A DNA stretch of 64,000 bases from Muricoccus harenae. Its GTDB lineage: Bacteria > Pseudomonadota > Alphaproteobacteria > Acetobacterales > Acetobacteraceae. Both the position numbers and the translations under genes were made by a program. Positions within the stretch are counted from its first letter, which is position 1; every line of letters begins with the position of its first letter. The DNA lies in the NCBI RefSeq assembly GCF_009848505.1, contig NZ_WWDL01000028.1, positions 23,320 to 87,319 on the forward strand, read 5' to 3'. Of this stretch, positions 19,369 through 28,867 are shown one piece after another. The notes under the pieces were generated by a model that was given only the letters and a program-made list of their open reading frames with translations, had not been told where the DNA came from and did no database searches.

Positions 19369-20574
19369 CTATCGTGCCAGCAGCGCCGGCTTGGCGCGCA
19401 GCCGAAGCACAAGCCAAACCGCGATGGACAGGTTGAGCAGGTTCCAGGCGATGCCGTTCACCATTGCCAGCCGGTAGCTCGCGGTAGCGTCGAAGATGGC
19501 GCCCGAGAGCCAGCCGCCGAGGGCCATCCCGGCCAGGGTGGAAGACAGGACCAGGCTGACGCGCAGCCCCGCCTCGGCCGGCGGGAAGAACTGCCGGACC
19601 ATGACGGCGTAGCTAGGCACGATCCCGCCCTGGAAAAGGCCGAAGATGGCCGACAGGATGTAGAGCGAGCCAAGGCTGTCGAACTGGAGGAACAGCGCCA
19701 GCGCCACGGCCTGCAAGGCTGAGCCCAGCAGCAGCATGATGGGCGCCCCCACCCGGTCCGTGATTCCGCCAGAGACAAGGCGGCTGATGACGCCGAAGCC
19801 CAGCATGAGCGACAGCATTTCGGCTCCGCGCGCCGGACCGTAGCCGAGATCGCCGCAATAGGCGACGATATGCACCTGCGGCATCGCCATCGCGACGCAG
19901 CAGGCAACGCCCGCGATCATGAGCAGGGCTTGCAGCGCACCGGGCGAGAGCCCGAGCTGTGCCAGCCCCCCTTTCGTCAGCGCCGCGGCTCCGGCGGCCT
20001 GCACCGGCGGCGGACGGCGAAGAGCGAGGGCCAGAGGCAGCATCGTTGCGACGCAGAACAGGCCGATGCCGATATGCGTCGTGCGCCAACCGTAGGTCGC
20101 AATGAACTGCTGCAGGATTGGTGGCCAGATGGCGCCCGCGAAGTAATTGCCGCTGGCACAGAGTGCCACCGCGATGCCGCGCCTGCGGACGAACCAGAGG
20201 GAGGTATCCGCCACAAGAGGGCCGAAGACGGCACAGCTGCCTAGGCCGCCGATGAAAAGCGCGTAGAGCGCCGCGAACTGCCAGAGATCGGCGGCGAAGG
20301 CAGTCGCCAGATATCCTGTGCCCAGCGCCAGCGTGCCGATCACAACGGGTAGGACGACGCCGAAGCGGTCGGCGACACGTCCCATGAGCACGCCGCCCAG
20401 CATGAAGGCCAGCATCGTCAGCGTGTAAGGCAGCGAGGCTCCGGCCCGCGCAACGTTGAACTCCGCTTGCACGGTGGGCAGCGCGACCACGATGGACCAG
20501 AGACCGATGCCGCCGATAGCGGAGAGAAGGACCGAGGCCAGCAGCCGCCACCACGCATAGGTGGAGTCCGTCAT
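19369..20574 (-). CDS. Major facilitator superfamily transporter
   Basis: This is a 401-residue inner-membrane transporter with about twelve helices. The cytoplasmic loop 2-3 motif reads GVLMGRVADRFGVVLPVV, the classic MFS signature, and VSGGITDRVGAP marks the second half. The layout (GGIGLWSIVVALPTVQAEF at the start) resembles the oxalate/formate antiporter-like or monocarboxylate group, so an organic anion is the likely substrate. The ATG at 20574 is chosen for its AAAGAGAG upstream; GTG 20589 would add five residues. It stands alone. Confidence 0.88.
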   Translation of the reverse strand: MTDSTYAWWRLLASVLLSAIGGIGLWSIVVALPTVQAEFNVARAGASLPYTLTMLAFMLGGVLMGRVADRFGVVLPVVIGTLALGTGYLATAFAADLWQFAALYALFIGGLGSCAVFGPLVADTSLWFVRRRGIAVALCASGNYFAGAIWPPILQQFIATYGWRTTHIGIGLFCVATMLPLALALRRPPPVQAAGAAALTKGGLAQLGLSPGALQALLMIAGVACCVAMAMPQVHIVAYCGDLGYGPARGAEMLSLMLGFGVISRLVSGGITDRVGAPIMLLLGSALQAVALALFLQFDSLGSLYILSAIFGLFQGGIVPSYAVMVRQFFPPAEAGLRVSLVLSSTLAGMALGGWLSGAIFDATASYRLAMVNGIAWNLLNLSIAVWLVLRLRAKPALLAR

Positions 20575-20887
20575 GCTCTCTTTCGCCACAGCCCAAACCC
20601 CTCCCGCCCGGCAAGTCGTTCATCGATGCAGGACGCGCATCTTGCGCCTCCGGGCTGTCACCAGCGATGATCAGCCCTCCAGCCGGAACGAAGCCGCCCC
20701 TTGGTTAGCACAGGTTGGCGGATCCGGTGAGGCCGGCCCCGGCCTCGAACCGAAGCCGAAGCGGCACGGCATTTGGTGCAAGGGTCCTTGTCGCCCGGCG
20801 TGCGGCAGGCTTTGGTAGGGGCCGAAACGGGCGCGTCAGACGCCCCGCGCCAGTCCTGGTTCCCGCCCTGGAGAAGACAGGTCCGCC

Positions 20888-22474
20888 ATGCTTCGACGCA
20901 CCCTGCTGACCGGCGCCGCCGCAGCAACCATCCTGCCACGCCCCTCGCTCGGGCAGTCCCAAGGCAACTCGGTCCTGAAATACGTGCCGCAGAGCGATCT
21001 GACGGTCGTCGACCCGGTGCTGACCACCGCCTATATCACCCGCACCCATGGGCTGATGATCTGGGATCAGCTCTATGGTCTGGATGCCGATTTGCGCCCG
21101 CAGCCGCAGATGGTCGAGGGGCACAGGGTTGAAGATGATGGCCGGCGCTGGACCTTCCGGCTCCGCGAAGGGCTGCAATTCCACGACGGCGAACCGGTGC
21201 GAGGGCGCGACTGCGTGGCCTCGATCCGGCGCTGGACGCAGCGGGACTCGCTCGGCCAAGCGCTGTTGGCGCGGATGGACGAGATCAGCGCCCCCGATGA
21301 CCGCAGCTTCGTCATCCGGCTGAAGCGGCCCTACGGCGCCATGCTGGACACGCTGGCGAAGGTCGGGCCCCCTGCCCTGCTCATTATGCCCGAGCGCTTG
21401 GCACAAACCGAGGCCACAAGGGCCGTTACTGAGATGATCGGCAGCGGTCCTTTCAGATGGAAGGCCGATGAGCGCGTGGTCGGCGCCCGGGCGGTCTATG
21501 AGAGATTTGCCGGATACAGGCCGCGCGAGGGCGGCAGCCTCTCGAGCTGGGCTGCAGGGCCCAAGCGCGCGCATTTTGACCGTGTCGAATGGCATGTCAT
21601 GCCGGATCCCGGCACGGCCGCCTCCGCCCTGTCGCATGGCGAGGTCGACTGGTGGGAGAACCCGACCAATGACCTCCTTCCGGTACTGGAGCGCAGCCGC
21701 CAGATCGCGACACAGCTTGCGACGCCGCTCGGAACCATGGGCACCGGCATCTTCAACCACCTGCATCCGCCCTTCGACAAGGCCGCGGTGCGCCGGGTTG
21801 TGCTGGAGGCAATGAGCCAGGAGGATTCAATGATCGCCGCGGCGGGCACTGATCCCAGCCTCTACGCGACGGGCGTCGGCATCTTCACGCCGAACACCCC
21901 GATGGCAAATGCGGCCTCCATCGAGGCGATAACGAAGAAGCGGGCTATGGAAGCCTCGAAGCAGGCGCTCATGGCCGCTGGCTACAAGGGCGAGCGGGTG
22001 ATCCTGATGATCCCCTCCGACCAGCCGGTGCTGGCGGCGCTCGGTGAAGTCTGCCTGGATACGCTGAAGAAGATCGGCATGAATGTCGAACCAGCCGTGT
22101 CCGACTGGGGCACGCTGGTGCAGCGGCGCGCCAGCAAGGCGCCGCCGGACCAGGGTGGCTGGAGCATGTTCAACACGACCTGGGCGGGCCTCGACATGAT
22201 CAACCCCGTTGTGCAGCAGGTACTTCGCTGCAACGGCGACAAGGGATTCTTCGGCTGGGCGGACATCCCGCGCATCGAGCAGCTCCGCGAGGCCTGGCTG
22301 GACGCGCCGGATGTCGAGGCGCAGGAAAAGGCGGCTGCCGAGATTCAGGCCGTGGCAATGCAGGAGGTGCCCTACGTGCCCACCGGCCAGTATTTCTACA
22401 AGACCGCTTTCCGCCGGCGTCTCTCGGATGTGCCGAAGGGACTGTTCGTCTTCTGGGACGTTCGCGCCGCCTGA
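20888..22474 (+). CDS. ABC transporter substrate-binding protein, family 5 (peptide/nickel type)
   Basis: This is a 528-residue extracytoplasmic solute receptor of the DppA/OppA family. It has an export signal (MLRRTLLTGAAAATILPRPS, possibly Tat), then DPVLTTAYITRTHGLMIWDQL and FRLREGLQFHDGEPV, the family's lobe-1 signature. No permease or ATPase genes are nearby, so it relies on a transporter elsewhere. The next gene, 76 bases downstream, is an M20 amidohydrolase. The pair suggests uptake and then hydrolysis of an N-acylated or peptide-like compound. Confidence 0.9.
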   Translation: MLRRTLLTGAAAATILPRPSLGQSQGNSVLKYVPQSDLTVVDPVLTTAYITRTHGLMIWDQLYGLDADLRPQPQMVEGHRVEDDGRRWTFRLREGLQFHDGEPVRGRDCVASIRRWTQRDSLGQALLARMDEISAPDDRSFVIRLKRPYGAMLDTLAKVGPPALLIMPERLAQTEATRAVTEMIGSGPFRWKADERVVGARAVYERFAGYRPREGGSLSSWAAGPKRAHFDRVEWHVMPDPGTAASALSHGEVDWWENPTNDLLPVLERSRQIATQLATPLGTMGTGIFNHLHPPFDKAAVRRVVLEAMSQEDSMIAAAGTDPSLYATGVGIFTPNTPMANAASIEAITKKRAMEASKQALMAAGYKGERVILMIPSDQPVLAALGEVCLDTLKKIGMNVEPAVSDWGTLVQRRASKAPPDQGGWSMFNTTWAGLDMINPVVQQVLRCNGDKGFFGWADIPRIEQLREAWLDAPDVEAQEKAAAEIQAVAMQEVPYVPTGQYFYKTAFRRRLSDVPKGLFVFWDVRAA

Positions 22475-22550
22475 CCTGACCTGGTGCCGGGCAAGCCTGC
22501 CCGGCGCTCCCTGCCGCCACTCGGGCGGTGCTGCCCTGCCGGAGACCACG

Positions 22551-23708
22551 ATGTCCGCGTTCGAGCATATCAGCCGCTATCATGACGAGCTCACCACCAT
22601 TCGGCAGGACCTGCATGCCCATCCCGAGCTGGGAATGGAGGAGCACCGCACGGCTGGTATCGTCGCGGAGCAGCTAGAAGCGATGGGCATTGAGGTGCAT
22701 CGGGGCGTTGGTCGGACCGGCGTCGTCGGCGTGCTACGCAATGGCAGCGGCACTGGTTCCGTCGGGCTTCGCGCCGACATGGATGCGCTGCCGCTGGAGG
22801 AGTTGACCAACCTCCCGTATTCGAGCCGCAATCCGGGCCGCATGCATGCCTGCGGCCATGACGGGCACACCACGATGCTGCTGGGCGCGGCGCGCTACCT
22901 GGCGGAGACGCGCGCCTTCAGCGGAACCGTGAACTTTATCTTCCAGCCGGGTGAGGAAGGCTGCGGCGGGGCGTTGGCCATGCTGGAGGACGGGCTGCTG
23001 GATCGCTTCCCCTGCGACAAGCTCTACGGGATGCACAACGCCACGGCACTCGACGTCGGGAAATATGCCATCGGCAGCGGACCCTTCATGGCCGGTGGCG
23101 CCTTCTTTGACATCATGATCGAGGGGCGCGGCGCGCATGGCGCGCGCCCGGAGGTAAGCGTCGATCCGGTGCTGACGGCCTTCCATATCGGCTCGGCGCT
23201 GCAGTCGATCGTCGCGCGCAACCTCTCTCCGCGCGAGACGGCGGTCGTCAGCGTCACCAAGGTCGTTGCGGGCGACGCCTACAACGTGATCCCGCAAAGC
23301 GCCACGCTCTCCGGCACCGCGCGCTTCTTCAGCAAGGAGGTGGCGCAGGAGATCGAGGTGGCGATGAGGCGCGTCGTGGAAGGGGTCGCTGCGGGCTTCG
23401 GTGCGACGGCACGCCTCGACTTCCGGCTGATCTTCGCGCCTACCATCAACCATCCGGAGCGCGCGACGGAGCTGGCCGATGCGGCGGCGGACCTGGTGGG
23501 CGAGGACTTGGTCAATCGCAACCGCCCGCCCGTGATGGGTTCGGAAGACTTCAGCTTCATGCTGGAGAAGGTGCCGGGTGCCTATATCCATGTCGGCAAC
23601 GGTCCCGGCGCCCAGGCGCACAATCCGCACTATAACTTCAACGATTCCGCAATCCCCTATGGTGCCGCCCTCTATGCCCGCATCGTGGAGCGGATGTTGC
23701 CTGGGTGA
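22551..23708 (+). CDS. M20 family amidohydrolase (hippurate hydrolase type)
   Basis: This is a 385-residue metal-dependent amidohydrolase that cleaves N-acyl amino acids or similar amides. Visible are LHAHPELGMEEHRT (residues 21-34), MHACGHDGHTTML with the metal-binding Cys/His residues (about 100) and the bridging glutamates in FQPGEEGCGG. The lid/dimerisation domain reads GRGAHGARPEVSVDP. The ATG at 22551 has GGAGA ten bases upstream. It probably shares a transcript with the upstream peptide-type receptor. The product is cytoplasmic, without a signal peptide. Confidence 0.93.
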   Translation: MSAFEHISRYHDELTTIRQDLHAHPELGMEEHRTAGIVAEQLEAMGIEVHRGVGRTGVVGVLRNGSGTGSVGLRADMDALPLEELTNLPYSSRNPGRMHACGHDGHTTMLLGAARYLAETRAFSGTVNFIFQPGEEGCGGALAMLEDGLLDRFPCDKLYGMHNATALDVGKYAIGSGPFMAGGAFFDIMIEGRGAHGARPEVSVDPVLTAFHIGSALQSIVARNLSPRETAVVSVTKVVAGDAYNVIPQSATLSGTARFFSKEVAQEIEVAMRRVVEGVAAGFGATARLDFRLIFAPTINHPERATELADAAADLVGEDLVNRNRPPVMGSEDFSFMLEKVPGAYIHVGNGPGAQAHNPHYNFNDSAIPYGAALYARIVERMLPG

Positions 23709-23719
23709 GGTGACGCGGC

Positions 23720-23744
23720 GGCGGCATTCCCTCGGGATGCCGCC
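23720..23744 (+). terminator. Hairpin after the M20 amidohydrolase gene
   Basis: GGCGGCAT and ATGCCGCC form an 8-bp stem with a 9-base loop, 12 bases after the stop and between convergent genes. No T-tract follows. Confidence 0.45.
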
Positions 23745-23869
23745 ATGCATCTCCTCCAGCACGGCTGGCGACCGGCCAGTGGCTTGCCCATCAAATCCCC
23801 AGGCCAGTCCTGCGCCGCTCGAAACTCGCCTCCTCCAGCGGCAGCCCTGATCAGACAGCCCTGATGCGC

Positions 23870-26518
23870 TCAGGCGGCCGGGCTCGCTGTGAGAAGGGAT
23901 TGACGCCGCTCCATCGTTCCGGAGACGATCACCGTTATGCGTTCGTCAAAGGACGCGACCATGCCGTCGGAAGCAGTGACGGTGAACTGCGCAAGTTCGC
24001 TCTTCCCTGCTGGAACGCGTCCGTCGGCCGGATCGAAAACCATGGCGCGCAACGCCTTCTGGGCCTCGTCGGGGCTGCCCGAGAAAGCGTAGAGACCATT
24101 GCCGTTATCGGTAAAGCCGCCGAGTGAGGCGAAGCTGCCCTTCGCCGGGTCATCCAGCTGTACTGTCACGCTTGTCTTGGCGCCGCGGTCCGGATCATTG
24201 ACCGTCGCACCTGCGAAAGGCTTGACCGTCCGGTCGTCCGCGACGGCCCTCACCGCGTCCGCCGTCAGAAGCGGTGCCGTGTTCCCGGCCTTGGTTGAAG
24301 GTGCCGCCGCCGCCGCGCTGGTGCCTCCCCGCAAATGCGGCGCGACCGTCGGGTCAAGCGATGGATACAGGGCAGACGCCGCGCCGCCCGTAAAGCTGTA
24401 AGTGCCATTCTCGACGCCAGGGAAGCCGGCATCTGCAAGGGAGACACCCTGGACCCTGCTGCTCACCGCGAACCCATCCGTCCCGATCTGCCCCGCCTCA
24501 GGACTAACAAGAGAGGTGCTCGCGAATGGCATCGTGACCATTTGCTCGCTCCTCGTCTTGTTTGCTGCGACATCGGACGAGACCGGCGCCGTGTGAGTCG
24601 CGCTGGGTGCGGCGCCCGACGTGTTGCTGCTGAACTGGATCTCGATCGGCCGCGTGTTGGTGTAGTTGCCATAGACGCGCAGGACCTGCCCTCCGACCGC
24701 AGCCAGACCATCGTAGGAAACGCTGTAGGATTTCCGGCCGCCGCTTCCCAGGGGCCCGTACCTTCCATCCTGGAGGCCAGAGCCACTCAAGCTCGAATTG
24801 CCGGTCCCGGTTGTGTTCGCGTCGACCGTGCCCGAGATGGCAGCCGCACCGGACGCACCGAAATTGCCGATCGCGAAGGTCGTTGTGCCGGCAACGCCGG
24901 TCGTGAAGGTTACGCGGTAGGTCTGCACGCCGTTGACCATGCCGGCCAGCTTCAAGGGTTGGCCGGACACGCCGACGGCATCCAGGATGGCACCCTGGCC
25001 GAGCGTCACGTTCCGGTTTGCCGTCGCGCTGCCCTCGACGGCCGCCCTCCATGCTTCGATCGTCTTGTAATTGGTGCCCTTATAGCTCCAGGCAGAGCTG
25101 ACATTGCCCGTGGCGGAATAGTAGTTGTTGCCTGAAATGGTGGCGATGCTGGATCCTGGGGAGACCGTCAGGAAGGAGTCCGGCGTCCCGGTGTAGACCA
25201 GGGAATTGCCGATGACGGTGGCGTTGTTGGCGTTGTAGATGGCCGAGCTTGCATCGCCGATATTGATGATGTCCGGGCTTAGATCTCCGGTCTGGTAGCT
25301 TGTGTTGTAGAGAAACTGAACGCCTGTGCCGCCCTTCTGGTACAGGCTCTTGGAACTCGTATGCGTGTCGGTGTTGTCGAAGACAAGCGTCTGCCCCGAC
25401 ATTCCCTTCATCACATAGGCGAGGCTCGTGTAGTCCATGCTGTTGTCATAGACCTTGGCGCCCGTCTGCCAGCCGACCAGGATGCCGTGCAGCTTCGCTG
25501 ATTCCGCTCCCTGGTCGCCGAAGCCGCTATTCCCGTAGATCTGAAAGTTGTTCGCATAATTGCGCACAGAGTCGCCTGGATCGGAGTCGGCACCCACCAG
25601 GATGATCTTGCCGGCACCGCCGTCGATATAGTTCCGCAGCGTGTTATAGCGGATGATGCCGCCGGACACGTTGAAGGGATTCAGCCTATCGTAGGTCACC
25701 AGCACCGTAGAGCCGATCTGGTCGACGGACGTGCCGTTCTGTGTGATGTTGTTGTTCTCGATCAGCGGCGCTGCCACGTCGGTGAGGCGGATTCCATAGT
25801 AAAGGCCTGCGCCATTGCCCGTCGCGCTGGTGCCGGTCGCCGTCAGGTTGGCGACGACCCCGGATATGCTCGCAGAAACGCCTGCGGCGTTCGCGTTGAC
25901 GGTGGCGATTCCTCCGAAGCCCGAGCGCCAGGCACTCGCGATATTCACGGATCCGCCCTGGATGGTGACGCCACCGGCGAGCATTGATGATACATTCAGC
26001 ATCGAAAGCGCGCTGCTTGCGCTGAACTGAACATTATTAAGGCTGATCCGCGCGCGGGTACCGCTGCTCGTTCCCTGAATGCCGTAGCTCGTCGGATTCA
26101 ACAGCCGTGTGCCATCAAGCCGGATGCCGTAGGTGGAGGCTTGGCTGTTGAGCGTGATTAGTGACGTGGTGCCATTGGCACCGTCGATGTTGATCTTGCC
26201 GAATGTGACGGTCCCGGCCTGGTCCTCGGAAATGCCAACAACACGCGACTGGCCCGCGACGCCACGGATGGTGGCACCGTAATCCCTTACACCCATCCAA
26301 GAAACAGAGTTGCTGATCTCCAGGGTCTTGGCCGGTGCATAGACGCCATCCGACGGTGAATAGATGCCGTCATTCAGATAAACCGTGTCGCCGTTCGCGG
26401 CTGCCATCCTGGCACGTCCGATTGTCGCCCAGGGACGTTCCCGTGAGCCGTTCCCGGTCTGGTCATTTCCCGCGGCAATGCCGTTCGCCGCTGTGGCAGA
26501 CACGTAGAAACTGCTCAT
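23870..26518 (-). CDS. Large right-handed beta-helix (pectin-lyase-like) protein with C-terminal cadherin-like domain
   Basis: This 882-residue protein starts with FYVSATAANG...GSRERPWATIGRA, the typical opening of DUF1565/pectin-lyase-fold proteins. It continues with many Asn-rich beta-helix coils to about residue 480. A linker and beta-sandwich region follows, then a cadherin/VCBS-like segment (TVNDPDRGAKTSVTVQLDD, YAFSGSPDEAQKALRAM, FTVTASDGMVASF). There is no N-terminal signal peptide, so type I secretion is an inference. Catalytic residues of a polysaccharide lyase cannot be assigned by eye. The gene looks less GC-rich than its neighbours and stands alone, which hints at transfer. Confidence 0.75.
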   Translation of the reverse strand: MSSFYVSATAANGIAAGNDQTGNGSRERPWATIGRARMAAANGDTVYLNDGIYSPSDGVYAPAKTLEISNSVSWMGVRDYGATIRGVAGQSRVVGISEDQAGTVTFGKINIDGANGTTSLITLNSQASTYGIRLDGTRLLNPTSYGIQGTSSGTRARISLNNVQFSASSALSMLNVSSMLAGGVTIQGGSVNIASAWRSGFGGIATVNANAAGVSASISGVVANLTATGTSATGNGAGLYYGIRLTDVAAPLIENNNITQNGTSVDQIGSTVLVTYDRLNPFNVSGGIIRYNTLRNYIDGGAGKIILVGADSDPGDSVRNYANNFQIYGNSGFGDQGAESAKLHGILVGWQTGAKVYDNSMDYTSLAYVMKGMSGQTLVFDNTDTHTSSKSLYQKGGTGVQFLYNTSYQTGDLSPDIINIGDASSAIYNANNATVIGNSLVYTGTPDSFLTVSPGSSIATISGNNYYSATGNVSSAWSYKGTNYKTIEAWRAAVEGSATANRNVTLGQGAILDAVGVSGQPLKLAGMVNGVQTYRVTFTTGVAGTTTFAIGNFGASGAAAISGTVDANTTGTGNSSLSGSGLQDGRYGPLGSGGRKSYSVSYDGLAAVGGQVLRVYGNYTNTRPIEIQFSSNTSGAAPSATHTAPVSSDVAANKTRSEQMVTMPFASTSLVSPEAGQIGTDGFAVSSRVQGVSLADAGFPGVENGTYSFTGGAASALYPSLDPTVAPHLRGGTSAAAAAPSTKAGNTAPLLTADAVRAVADDRTVKPFAGATVNDPDRGAKTSVTVQLDDPAKGSFASLGGFTDNGNGLYAFSGSPDEAQKALRAMVFDPADGRVPAGKSELAQFTVTASDGMVASFDERITVIVSGTMERRQSLLTASPAA

Positions 26519-27082
26519 TTGTCGTCCCCTGACAGTGAGTGCTCGTTCTTCTCAACAGAACGTACGCAGGTTCAGCGAAAGGGATCCGCAACGGGTACGT
26601 CATTGTAACAATCCGCAGGGATTGACCCTCAACTACACGGGTGGTTTGTGCGACCGCTCTTCGGCGTCGTCGAAATGATACACCGGTGACGGAGGGGCGC
26701 GCCCTTCCCTGCCACTCAATATCGGCACCGCCTTCTGGAGGATCATTACTGCTGCCACATGGCAGTTCCTTAACCTCGGATAAGGTCCGGGCGAGCTGGT
26801 CCTAATTCTCCCGCGCAGGCGCATCCCCACCTCAGGCTGCGGCCTCGCCCAGGACTTTATTGCCTGCGCAGATGGCTTGCGCCGCTCGCAGGTAACCAGT
26901 TTTCGCTGCGCCGCACACAAAGTTCTGCGTTATGGGCTTCGTAGGATATGACAGTGTGTCGGTCCTTACCCGGCCGTTGACGCGAAGAGCGGCAACAGCT
27001 TAGACCGAGCATCTTGGATCAGGCTGGCGCAGGTACTGATCCAGCCCGCAGGAACGTCCGTACAAAAGGATCGAGCAGCGAC
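26519..27082. other. Intergenic region before the sugar-acid operon
   Basis: These 564 bases lie between divergent genes. I find no convincing coding frame. A near-perfect operator-like dyad (27015-27043) sits just before the dehydratase start. The rest should hold the promoters of both genes, but none is clear. Confidence 0.45.
27015..27043. promoter_or_regulatory. Operator-like inverted repeat upstream of the dehydratase
   Basis: TGGATCAG (27015-27022) and CTGATCCA (27036-27043) are perfect inverted copies with centres 21 bp apart, two helical turns. They lie 40 bases before the dehydratase ATG. A dimeric regulator such as a GntR- or LacI-type protein could bind here; no such gene is in the window. 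Confidence 0.45.
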
Positions 27083-28852
27083 ATGGGCAAGCTACGCAGC
27101 CAAGCCTGGTTCGACGATCCCCACGATCCTGACATGACGGCTCTCTACCTCGAGCGCTACCTGAATTTCGGCCTGACCCGAGGTGAGCTGCAGTCGGGCC
27201 GTCCAATTATCGGCATTGCCCAGACCGGCAGCGATCTTGCTCCCTGCAATCGTCACCATCTTGCCCTGGCAGAGCGGGTCAAGGCCGGCATCCGCGATGC
27301 AGGCGGCATCCCGCTGGAGTTCCCCTGCCATCCCATCCAGGAAACGGGCAAGCGTCCCACTGCGGCCCTGGACCGAAACCTCGCCTACCTGTCGCTGGTG
27401 GAGGTGCTCTACGGCTATCCCCTGGATGGGGTCGTGCTCACCACCGGGTGCGACAAGACCACGCCGGCCCTGCTGATGGGCGCTGCTACGGTGAATATCC
27501 CAGCGATCGTGCTCTCGGGCGGACCGATGCTGGATGGGCACTACAAGGGGCGCCTGGCCGGCAGCGGCACGATCATCTGGGAATCGCGCCGCCGCCTGGC
27601 CACCGGCGAGATCGGGTACGAGGAGTTCATGCGGATCGCGGCCGCGTCGGCCCCGAGCGTGGGCCATTGCAACACCATGGGCACCGCGCTGTCGATGAAC
27701 TCCCTGGCCGAGGCGCTGGGCATGAGCCTGCCCGGCTGCGCTTCGATTCCGGCGCCCTACCGGGAACGTGGCCAGATGGCCTACGACACGGGGCATCGCA
27801 TCATCGGCATGGTCCATGAAGACCTGACACCGCGCCGGGTGATGACGAAGCCAGCCTTCGAAAACGCTATCATGGTGGCGTCGGCCCTTGGTGCCTCCAC
27901 CAACTGCCCGCCGCATCTCATCGCCATAGCACGACATGTCGGCGTGGAGCTGAGCCTCGACGACTGGCAACGTGTCGGACATTCGCTGCCGCTGCTAGTC
28001 AACTGCCAGCCGGCCGGCGCCTATCTGGGAGAGGCATTCCATCGCGCGGGCGGCGTGCCTGCGGTGATGCGGGAGCTCCTCGACGCGGGCGTTTTGCACG
28101 GCGAGGTCGTGGGCGTGAGTGGCCGCTCCCTCACGGACAGCTTGGCCGCTGTCGCTGTTGAGGATCGGGATGTGATCCGTCCTTTTTCTGCCCCGCTGAT
28201 GCCGGAGGCAGGCATGCTCGTACTGCGCGGCAACCTGTTCGATTCAGGGATCATGAAGACCAGCGTCATCTCCCGCGAGTTCCACGCCCGGTATCTTTCA
28301 AATCCCTCGGATCCCGACGCCTTCGAGGGAAGAGCCATCGTGTTCGAGGGACCCGAGGACTACCATGCGCGGATCAACGATCCGGCGCTCGAGATCGACG
28401 AGTATTGCATCCTGGTCATCCGTGGTTGCGGCCCGGTTGGTTACCCCGGCTCGGCGGAGGTGGTGAACATGCAGCCGCCAGACGCGCTCATTCGGAATGG
28501 GGTTACCGCCCTCCCCTGCATCGGCGATGGCCGTCAGAGCGGTACCTCGGCCAGTCCGTCGATCCTCAATGTCTCCCCGGAAGCCGCCGTGGGCGGTGGC
28601 CTCGCCCTGCTACGGACGGGGGACCGGGTGCGCTTCGACCTGCGGCAGCGGCGCGTGGACCTGCTGCTCACGGAGGAAGAGATGGCGGAACGCAGGGCCG
28701 CGCTGAAGCCGTACGAGCTCCGGAACCAGACGCCCTGGCAGCAGCTCTACCGTGAGCGGGTCGGGCAGCTTTCCGATGGCGCCTGCATGGACTTTGCCAC
28801 GGCCTACCAGGATGTCGCCAATGAGGCTGGTTTTCCGAGGCATTCTCACTGA
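27083..28852 (+). CDS. IlvD/Edd family sugar-acid dehydratase
   Basis: This is a 589-residue Fe-S dehydratase, close in length to xylonate and arabinonate dehydratases. It removes water from an aldonic acid to give a 2-keto-3-deoxy acid. Cluster and active-site motifs are visible: [33 protein letters not shown] and [13 protein letters not shown]. The ATG at 27083 starts the family homology; a TTG at 27014 is unlikely. It is the first gene of a run with a KDG-type kinase and a KDPG-type aldolase. Substrate choice (gluconate-, galactonate-, xylonate- or arabinonate-like) cannot be read from the sequence. Confidence 0.9.
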   Translation: MGKLRSQAWFDDPHDPDMTALYLERYLNFGLTRGELQSGRPIIGIAQTGSDLAPCNRHHLALAERVKAGIRDAGGIPLEFPCHPIQETGKRPTAALDRNLAYLSLVEVLYGYPLDGVVLTTGCDKTTPALLMGAATVNIPAIVLSGGPMLDGHYKGRLAGSGTIIWESRRRLATGEIGYEEFMRIAAASAPSVGHCNTMGTALSMNSLAEALGMSLPGCASIPAPYRERGQMAYDTGHRIIGMVHEDLTPRRVMTKPAFENAIMVASALGASTNCPPHLIAIARHVGVELSLDDWQRVGHSLPLLVNCQPAGAYLGEAFHRAGGVPAVMRELLDAGVLHGEVVGVSGRSLTDSLAAVAVEDRDVIRPFSAPLMPEAGMLVLRGNLFDSGIMKTSVISREFHARYLSNPSDPDAFEGRAIVFEGPEDYHARINDPALEIDEYCILVIRGCGPVGYPGSAEVVNMQPPDALIRNGVTALPCIGDGRQSGTSASPSILNVSPEAAVGGGLALLRTGDRVRFDLRQRRVDLLLTEEEMAERRAALKPYELRNQTPWQQLYRERVGQLSDGACMDFATAYQDVANEAGFPRHSH

Positions 28853-28867
28853 GCAGCTGGAGCGTCC

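Noticed and set aside
23842..23865. Direct repeat CAGCCCTGAT (two copies, 4 bases apart)
   Set aside because: Too short and only two copies; not an array or an attachment site by itself.
26633..26920. 95-codon minus-strand frame in the 564-base gap
   Set aside because: No ribosome site, no recognisable family, and codon third positions not biased like neighbouring genes.
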